A stretch of 36,958 nucleotides of DNA. Source: VBCK01 sp035511515 (lineage in GTDB: Bacteria; Pseudomonadota; Gammaproteobacteria; Burkholderiales; Burkholderiaceae_F). Location of the stretch: contig DATKFG010000126.1 of assembly GCA_035511515.1 (NCBI GenBank), forward strand, positions 1 to 36,958, given 5' to 3'. The notes under the pieces are model-generated. The model made no database searches. It had not been told where the DNA came from and saw nothing but the letters and a program-made list of their open reading frames with translations. The position numbers and the translations under genes are program-made. Position 1 is the first letter of the stretch. The number at the start of each line of letters is the position of its first letter. Positions 32,395 through 36,958 of the stretch are shown here, in pieces.

Positions 32395-33717
32395 TCAGGC
32401 AGCCTTTCGTTTGCCGGGATTCGCTAAGAACTGCTCGTCCTCCGTCGATCCGGACAGCGCCGTGGTGGAGGATTGGCCGTGCTGAACCGTCTGTGTCACC
32501 GCATCGAAGTAACCGGTTCCCACTTCGCGCTGGTGCTTGACCGCGGTAAAACCCATCTCGGCGGCCGCAAATTCCGCTTCCTGCAACTCGACGAAGGCGC
32601 TCATCTGGTTGCGCGAGTAGCCGTGCGCGAGCTTGAACATCGAGTAATTCAGGCTGTGGAACCCGGCCAGCGTGATGAACTGGTACTTGTACCCCATCGC
32701 CGCGAGTTCGCGCTGGAAACGCGCGATCGTGCCGTCGTCCAGATTCTTCTTCCAGTTAAACGACGGCGAGCAGTTGTAGGCGAGCATCTTACCGGGGAAC
32801 TGGCGATGGATCGCTTCCGCGTAGGCCCGGGCGTAGGCCAGATCGGGCTTGCCCGTCTCACACCAGACCAGGTCCACATACGGGCAGTACGCAAGACCGC
32901 GCGCCACCGCCTGCTGCAGGCCGGGCCGGGTGCGATAGAAACCCTCGACCGTGCGTTCGCCGGTCAGGAACGGACGGTCGTTGTCGTCGACGTCGCACGT
33001 CAGCAGATCGGCCGCTTCGGCGTCCGTGCGCGCAATCAGCACGGTGGGCACGCCCAGCGTGTCCGCGGCCAGTCGCGCCGCCACCAACTTCTCGACCGCT
33101 TCGCGAGTCGGCACCAGCACCTTGCCGCCCATGTGACCGCACTTCTTGACCGAGGCGAGCTGGTCTTCGAAATGCACCCCGCTGGCGCCGGCGGCAATCA
33201 GCGCCTTGGTCAGTTCGAATGCGTTCAGCACTCCCCCGAATCCGGCCTCGGCGTCGGCCACGATCGGAGCGAAATAGTCGATGTATCCGGGATCGTCCGG
33301 ATTTTTTCCCTCCATCCACTGGATCTGGTCGCAGCGCGTCAGCGCGTTGTTGATCCGGGCGACCACCGACGGCACCGAGTTCACCGGATACAGGGACTGG
33401 TCCGGGTACATCTCGCCGGCCAGGTTGGCGTCGCCTGCGACCTGCCAGCCCGACAGGTAGATCGACCGCAGCCCGGCCTTGACCTGCTGCATCGCCTGGT
33501 TGCCGGTCAACGCGCCCAGCGAAGCGACGAAAGGCTCGCTGGTGAGCATCTGCCACAGCCGTTCGGCCCCGCGCCGCGCCAACGTGTGCTCGAAGGCCAC
33601 TGAGCCGCGCAGAGCAACGACGTCCTCGGCGCCATAGCCGCGGCGAATTCCCTTCCAGCGCGGATTCTCGGTCCATTCCTTTTGCAGGCGTTGGGCCTCT
33701 TGTTTGCGAGCGGTCAT
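32395..33717 (-). CDS. aceA: Isocitrate lyase
   Basis: It splits isocitrate to glyoxylate and succinate. The 440-residue protein has YLSGWQVAGDAN, DADAGFGG-type segment (ADAEAGFGGVLNAFEL), the catalytic KKCGH with Cys193, and AYNCSPSFNWKKNLDDGTI. A GGAGA ribosome site precedes ATG 33717. In a serine-cycle organism it supplies glyoxylate from acetyl-CoA, replacing the ethylmalonyl-CoA pathway. It is monocistronic or followed by a long 3' UTR ending in the terminator at 32171. Its upstream region holds two operator-like dyads. Confidence 0.97.
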   Translation of the reverse strand: MTARKQEAQRLQKEWTENPRWKGIRRGYGAEDVVALRGSVAFEHTLARRGAERLWQMLTSEPFVASLGALTGNQAMQQVKAGLRSIYLSGWQVAGDANLAGEMYPDQSLYPVNSVPSVVARINNALTRCDQIQWMEGKNPDDPGYIDYFAPIVADAEAGFGGVLNAFELTKALIAAGASGVHFEDQLASVKKCGHMGGKVLVPTREAVEKLVAARLAADTLGVPTVLIARTDAEAADLLTCDVDDNDRPFLTGERTVEGFYRTRPGLQQAVARGLAYCPYVDLVWCETGKPDLAYARAYAEAIHRQFPGKMLAYNCSPSFNWKKNLDDGTIARFQRELAAMGYKYQFITLAGFHSLNYSMFKLAHGYSRNQMSAFVELQEAEFAAAEMGFTAVKHQREVGTGYFDAVTQTVQHGQSSTTALSGSTEDEQFLANPGKRKAA

Positions 33718-33845
33718 GGGTTCTCCATCGTCAGGTGGCGGGCCGGGGTCGGATCAGCGCTTCAATCGAGCGGGTCTGCCGGCTGCTCACGACCCGATCC
33801 ATGACGAGGATGCTAGGTAAACTCGCGCGCTGCAACAAGTCTCAT

Positions 33846-33887
33846 GTCATATATAAGACAAGATTTTTTTGCGTGTTGGTTCAACAC
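33846..33887. promoter_or_regulatory. Two operator-like dyads upstream of aceA
   Basis: GTCATATATAAGAC (33846-33859) is a 14-bp palindrome with one mismatched pair. GTGTTG-GTT-CAACAC (33873-33887) is a perfect 6-bp dyad with a 3-base centre. They are separated by an A/T run. Short-chain-fatty-acid or glyoxylate-responsive regulators (GntR, IclR or RamB-like types) bind sites of this form; which one acts here cannot be told. Confidence 0.5.
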
Positions 33888-34049
33888 TTTAAACATTAGA
33901 TTCCATGTGCAGAAACAACTTTCTCACTCTTGAAATGGCGACTGTTGCCTCGCACAAGGCCTCGTTTCGCATCGTAAAACGCGCTTCGAAACCTGAAATG
34001 GCCGGACCCGGGGACACCAACCTCAGCGGTGTGGCCAGGCTGGTCCATT

Positions 34050-34068
34050 GGCGCTGAGGCTCAGCGCC
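34050..34068. repeat. Perfect hairpin upstream of the DUF2863 gene
   Basis: GGCGCTGA (34050-34057), loop GGC and TCAGCGCC (34061-34068) form a perfect 8-bp stem. No T-run follows on either strand. It lies about 100 bases before the DUF2863 start and may be a protein-binding dyad or an RNA structure. Confidence 0.5.
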
Positions 34069-34171
34069 GACCGCCGGATCGGCCTTGCGGAGCACGGCCG
34101 CCGCCGGATGCACCGGCCAGGCGGCGCGGGCCCGGATGTGATAATGGCTGCTGCAAAACCTGGAAAGCACC

Positions 34172-35362
34172 ATGCGTCGCAATCGATTCATCTCACGCGC
34201 CCGACACCAGGCCGACGCGGACACGCTCGCGAAGCTGGCGAAGCGGCTGTCCGAGTCCGGCAGCCGCATCGAGGACCGCTTGTGGGAGCGGCGCCTGGTC
34301 GAGCTGGTCAACGACCGGCTGGCGCGCGGCTTCGGCGATGCGATCGAGGCGGCGCTCGATGAGCTCGGCTCCGAGCATCCACGCGCGTATGACGATCTGG
34401 CCGATCTGGCTGAATCGTGCGCGGAGAGCACCACGGTGGAGATCGACGGCAAGCCGCACGATGCGCTGCTGCTGGCCATTCCGGTCCTGGCCTGGTCGCG
34501 CTATCGGCTGCCCGCAACCACGCTGAGCCCGTCCCTGCTCGATAACCTGCTGGCACAGGTGGTCGGCCACCTGGCGCCCCGCGGGGCGCATTGCGCGGTC
34601 GCCGATTACCTGTTTTCGATCGATCAGCTGCCCGAATCGCTCGGCGAAGTGCGCGACAGCGCCGATCAGATGTTTTCGGCGGCCGTGCAGGACGGCCGCC
34701 TGAAGGTGGACGCCAAGAGCCTGCGCGAGCCGATCGCAATGCTGGCCGATGCCCGCTATCTGCTGTCGGCGATCGTGGTGCCGCAGGGCAGCCCGCTGTT
34801 TCACTGGCAGCAGACCGGCGTCGATCCGGATTCCAAGCTCAGTGCGGTGCAGGCCTTTCGCGAGCAGGTCGACAACGTGCTGGCGCCGGTGATGACCGGG
34901 TGCAAATTCCGCACGCTGGCGCCAAACGCCTTTCACGCGGCGCTGCGCCACGGTGACCGCGAGCTTCGGGAGTTCTCCCTGGAAGCAGCCGTGTCCTACC
35001 TGAAGCTGTCGTACGACCTGTCGCCGTCGGCGTTGCAGGCGACCATTGCGCCATACGAGGAAAAGCGTGAGCGCTCGGCCCCGGAGATCCGGATCGGAAT
35101 ATCACGGGCCGGGGAGGACGATCTGGTGATCGAAGGCGTGGTGTGGCCGCTGCTGGGCGACGACGAGGAGCGATCCGTCGAGGAGATCGAGGCCGCCTTG
35201 AGGCGCCTTGGGGTGGTCCGGCTGATCACGCACGCGCACCGATTTCCGCTGGAGTTTTGCGACGACTGCGGCGCGCCCATGTTCCCCAATGCGGCCGGCC
35301 ATTCGGTCCATACCGAGTCGCCCGACGAGGGCGAGGAGCAGCCCTCGGCGCCGCTGCATTGA
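34172..35362 (+). CDS. DUF2863 family protein
   Basis: The 396-residue protein matches DUF2863, a family of unknown function that I know mainly from Burkholderiales. Landmarks are the start MRRNRFISR, SGSRIEDRLWERRLVELVNDRL, HDALLLAIPVLAWSRYRLP, ADYLFSIDQLPESL and the C-terminal EFCDDCGAPMFPNAAGHSVHTE, which has a CxxC pair that could bind a metal. No signal peptide or membrane segment is seen. A weak GGAAAG lies before the ATG. It appears to be a single-gene transcript. I do not assign a function. Confidence 0.88.
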   Translation: MRRNRFISRARHQADADTLAKLAKRLSESGSRIEDRLWERRLVELVNDRLARGFGDAIEAALDELGSEHPRAYDDLADLAESCAESTTVEIDGKPHDALLLAIPVLAWSRYRLPATTLSPSLLDNLLAQVVGHLAPRGAHCAVADYLFSIDQLPESLGEVRDSADQMFSAAVQDGRLKVDAKSLREPIAMLADARYLLSAIVVPQGSPLFHWQQTGVDPDSKLSAVQAFREQVDNVLAPVMTGCKFRTLAPNAFHAALRHGDRELREFSLEAAVSYLKLSYDLSPSALQATIAPYEEKRERSAPEIRIGISRAGEDDLVIEGVVWPLLGDDEERSVEEIEAALRRLGVVRLITHAHRFPLEFCDDCGAPMFPNAAGHSVHTESPDEGEEQPSAPLH

Positions 35363-35526
35363 ACCACGCAGAGCGGCTACGTGCATGGCTACGGCCGGCA
35401 CGAGATATCGCGAACGCGGGAGGGCGTATTGCCGATCGCCGAATGAAGGCTGAGGGACACGAACAGTTCGCCCGGTAGTTTGCAGCGTCGTCGCCCTACG
35501 ATCCACCGACAAGCGTGGAGGTACTC

Positions 35527-36441
35527 ATGGCGAAGCAAACGAAGGCACAGTTTCGCGCAGCCCGTCGTCGTGAAGACGTCGCTTTCAGGCTTCTGGCCGC
35601 CGGCGCCGTCATCGTGATCGTGCCCCTTGCCTTGCCGGCATCGCCGCTGGGAAAGGGAGCGTCGGCGTTCCTGCCGCTCGGCTTCATCGTGCTCGTTCTC
35701 GGTGCGGTTCTGCTCTTTATGGGGCGCCCGCGAAAGGCCGGGCGCGCGCGGGCCCCGGCACACCCCGAGTACGTGCCGACGCTGCTCACCAGGCTTGACA
35801 TGCCCGAAGAAGATCTGGTGGCTGCGCATTTCGAGCGTGCGAGCCAGGAAGCCAAGGCAACCTGGCGGAGAAGATCCAGCAGGCCGTCATCCTGGGGGCC
35901 GGCCGTCTTCCGCGTCATCGAATGGCGCCGCTTCGAAGCGGTCGTCGAAGCCTTGTTCCAGCAAGCCGGCATGGAAACCAGATCTCAGTCGCACGGTGCC
36001 GATGGCGGTGTGGACATCTGGCTGTATTCGAGGCAGCAGCCGGGAATTGCGGTCGGCCTCGTGCAGTGCAAGCATTGGTTCAACAAGCCGGTCGGCGTGG
36101 AAAAGATCCGGGAACTGCGTGGAGTGATGGCGGCGAGGAAGGTCGGCCGCGGCATCTTCTCGACGACCAGCACGTTCACCGCGGACGCCACGCAATTCGG
36201 CCGGGACAACGGCATCGATCTGCTGGATGTCGACCGGCTGCTGGCCTTGATTGCCAAGCGGAAGCCGGAACAGCAGCGGGCGCTGCTCGAGGTGGCGCTG
36301 GAAGGCGACTACTGGCGGCCGACCTGCGCGAATTGCGGCATCAAGATGGTCGAGAGAACCCCCCGCAAGGGCGGCGATGCGTTCTGGGGCTGCGCGAAGT
36401 TCCCGCAGTGCAGATCGACCTTGCCGATGAGAGCCGCCTGA
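35527..36441 (+). CDS. Membrane-anchored Mrr-type restriction endonuclease-like protein with topoisomerase zinc finger
   Basis: The 304-residue protein has two predicted membrane segments (about 20-38 and 48-66), then an Mrr_cat nuclease domain (about 131-242): FEAVVEALFQQAGM, GADGGVDIWL with Asp163, and the QxK motif Gln180-Lys182 (VQCKHW), giving a complete D...QxK active site. The C-terminus has a zinc ribbon like those of topoisomerase I (Cys267, Cys270, Cys289, Cys295; FWGCAKFPQCR). ATG 35527 is chosen for the GGAGGT upstream. It could act as a type IV-like nuclease on foreign or modified DNA at the membrane, but housekeeping roles exist for related proteins. mazEF follows. Confidence 0.87.
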   Translation: MAKQTKAQFRAARRREDVAFRLLAAGAVIVIVPLALPASPLGKGASAFLPLGFIVLVLGAVLLFMGRPRKAGRARAPAHPEYVPTLLTRLDMPEEDLVAAHFERASQEAKATWRRRSSRPSSWGPAVFRVIEWRRFEAVVEALFQQAGMETRSQSHGADGGVDIWLYSRQQPGIAVGLVQCKHWFNKPVGVEKIRELRGVMAARKVGRGIFSTTSTFTADATQFGRDNGIDLLDVDRLLALIAKRKPEQQRALLEVALEGDYWRPTCANCGIKMVERTPRKGGDAFWGCAKFPQCRSTLPMRAA

Positions 36442-36453
36442 CCGGTCGTCAGC

Positions 36454-36489
36454 TTGACGCACGCCGTTGAGGATATACAATGGATATCC
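36454..36489 (+). promoter_or_regulatory. Promoter and probable autoregulatory operator of mazEF
   Basis: TTGACG (36454-36459) and TACAAT (36476-36481) are 16 bases apart and match the consensus at five of six positions each. The perfect palindrome GGATATCC (36482-36489) directly follows the -10, and a GGATAT half-site (36471-36476) overlaps the -10. This is the usual layout for repression by the antitoxin. Confidence 0.65.
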
Positions 36490-36508
36490 GGTCACTTTGG
36501 AGTGCCTG

Positions 36509-36748
36509 ATGCTGGTCGAGATTGTGAAATGGGGCAATAGCACCGCGGTACGTTTGCCGGCTGCCATCCTGAAGCAAGTGCGCGTTGCCCTTGGAGACCG
36601 CCTCGAACTGAGAGCGGAGGGCAGCAAGATCGTCCTGGAACGGGCCCCGCGCGAGTACACGCTGGACGAACTGGTCGCCGGCATCACGAAGAAGAACCGC
36701 CATTCGGCCGTTGACTTTGGTGCGCCGGTGGGCCGCGAGGCTCTGTGA
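36509..36748 (+). CDS. mazE: MazE-type antitoxin (AbrB/SpoVT fold)
   Basis: The 79-residue protein begins MLVEIVKWGNSTAVRLPAAILKQ, the swapped-hairpin AbrB DNA-binding domain (WGNS..VR.P), followed by LGDRLELRAEGSKIVLERA. The C-terminal part (YTLDELVAGIT...) is the expected flexible toxin-binding tail. ATG 36509 with GGAG six bases upstream is preferred; an in-frame TTG at 36467 lies inside the promoter. The stop overlaps the toxin start by four bases (GTGA). Confidence 0.9.
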   Translation: MLVEIVKWGNSTAVRLPAAILKQVRVALGDRLELRAEGSKIVLERAPREYTLDELVAGITKKNRHSAVDFGAPVGREAL

Positions 36749-36958
36749 CGGCCAGAGCCACGGCGCCTGACCGCGGCGATGTGGTGTTGCTCGATCACGA
36801 CCCGCAAGCCGGGCACGAGCAAGCTGGCCACCGGCCGGCACTCGTCTTGTCGCCGAAGAAATACAACGCGGCAGCCGGCTTGATGGTGTGCTGCCCGGTC
36901 ACAACTCAGGTCAAGGGCAACCCATTCGAGGTGGCGTTGGTTGGCACAAAGGGGCTCG
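36745..36958 (+). CDS. mazF: MazF-type toxin, 3' end cut by the window
   Basis: From GTG 36745 the frame stays open to the window end (71 codons). It reads RGDVVLLDHDPQAGHEQAGHRPALVLSP near the start and GLMVCCPVTTQVKGNPFEV later, the typical N-terminal part of MazF/PemK RNases, with the conserved RGD and HRPALVLSP segments. The family cleaves mRNA at short sequences and is neutralised by MazE. The four-base overlap with mazE means coupled translation. The C-terminal third is outside the window. Confidence 0.9.
   Translation, partial: MTARATAPDRGDVVLLDHDPQAGHEQAGHRPALVLSPKKYNAAAGLMVCCPVTTQVKGNPFEVALVGTKGL

Larger units (their letters stand above)
33718..34171. other. 454-base intergenic region between aceA and the DUF2863 gene
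   Basis: The two flanking genes are divergent. The part next to aceA (33836-33905) is A/T-rich and holds two dyads, described separately; it is probably the aceA promoter and its control sites. The part next to the DUF2863 gene is GC-rich with one strong hairpin. A -10-like GATAAT in TGTGATAATGG lies at 34140-34145, about 27 bases before the DUF2863 start, without a clear -35. I see no tRNA, convincing small gene or insertion sequence. Confidence 0.6.

Noticed and set aside
33889..34479. A 196-codon minus-strand frame across the aceA/DUF2863 gap
   Set aside because: Most of it is antisense to DUF2863; Ser/Arg/Ala-rich, no ribosome site and no recognisable motif.
36467..36508. Longer mazE starting at TTG 36467
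   Set aside because: It would overlap the -10 box and the likely transcript start; the ATG at 36509 has a ribosome site and matches the family start.
1..36958. CRISPR array, tRNA, rRNA, insertion sequence or integrase
   Set aside because: No regularly spaced repeats, no tRNA-like cloverleaf and no transposase or integrase motif was seen in any frame.

Overview
The window is about 37 kb of GC-rich, tightly packed bacterial chromosome. Gene content points to a betaproteobacterium, most likely Burkholderiales: a DUF2863 gene, the mltG-tmk-holB-pilZ-tatD and yciB-bolA-ppiC blocks, and many close homologues of Methylorubrum-type serine-cycle proteins. I cannot name the species from the sequence. 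Protein identifications rest on recognised motifs and remembered family sequences; no search was run.

Positions 129-14347 hold an almost complete serine cycle for C1 assimilation. On the minus strand, in transcription order, lie glyA, sgaA, hprA, mtdA, fchA, mtkA, mtkB, ppc and mclA, a nine-gene run with short gaps. gck (glycerate 2-kinase) is divergent from glyA across a relatively AT-rich control region, and ftfL converges on gck. Together they take formate through formyl-, methenyl- and methylene-THF to serine, hydroxypyruvate, glycerate and 2-phosphoglycerate. After enolase (not in the window) they continue from PEP to oxaloacetate, and after malate dehydrogenase (not in the window) through malyl-CoA to glyoxylate and acetyl-CoA.

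Positions 14437-25838 are housekeeping. The mltG-tmk-holB-pilZ-tatD operon (minus) is divergent from ygfZ (plus). An NRDE/TANGO2 gene follows, then a GNAT gene and a long M16 peptidase gene on the minus strand, then yciB-bolA-ppiC on the plus strand, ending in a clear intrinsic terminator.

Positions 25907-33717 return to metabolism. They hold a Tat-exported molybdopterin dehydrogenase large subunit without its partner subunits, a secreted SRPBCC (MxaD-like) protein, malate synthase coupled to a haloacid-dehalogenase-type HAD protein, a patatin phospholipase and isocitrate lyase. Isocitrate lyase plus malate synthase suggests that glyoxylate is regenerated by the glyoxylate shunt, the ICL-positive form of the serine cycle. 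The gap between aceA and the patatin gene contains a promoter-like sequence and a strong terminator that could define a small RNA or an attenuated leader.

Positions 34172-36958 hold a DUF2863 gene, a membrane-anchored Mrr-type nuclease with a topoisomerase-like zinc finger, and a MazEF-type toxin-antitoxin pair cut by the window end. This is the only part that looks like accessory or defence DNA.

The most unusual sequence-level observation is a 27-28 bp near-palindromic repeat found inside three unrelated coding regions (ppc, holB, mltG), always in frame and in both orientations.
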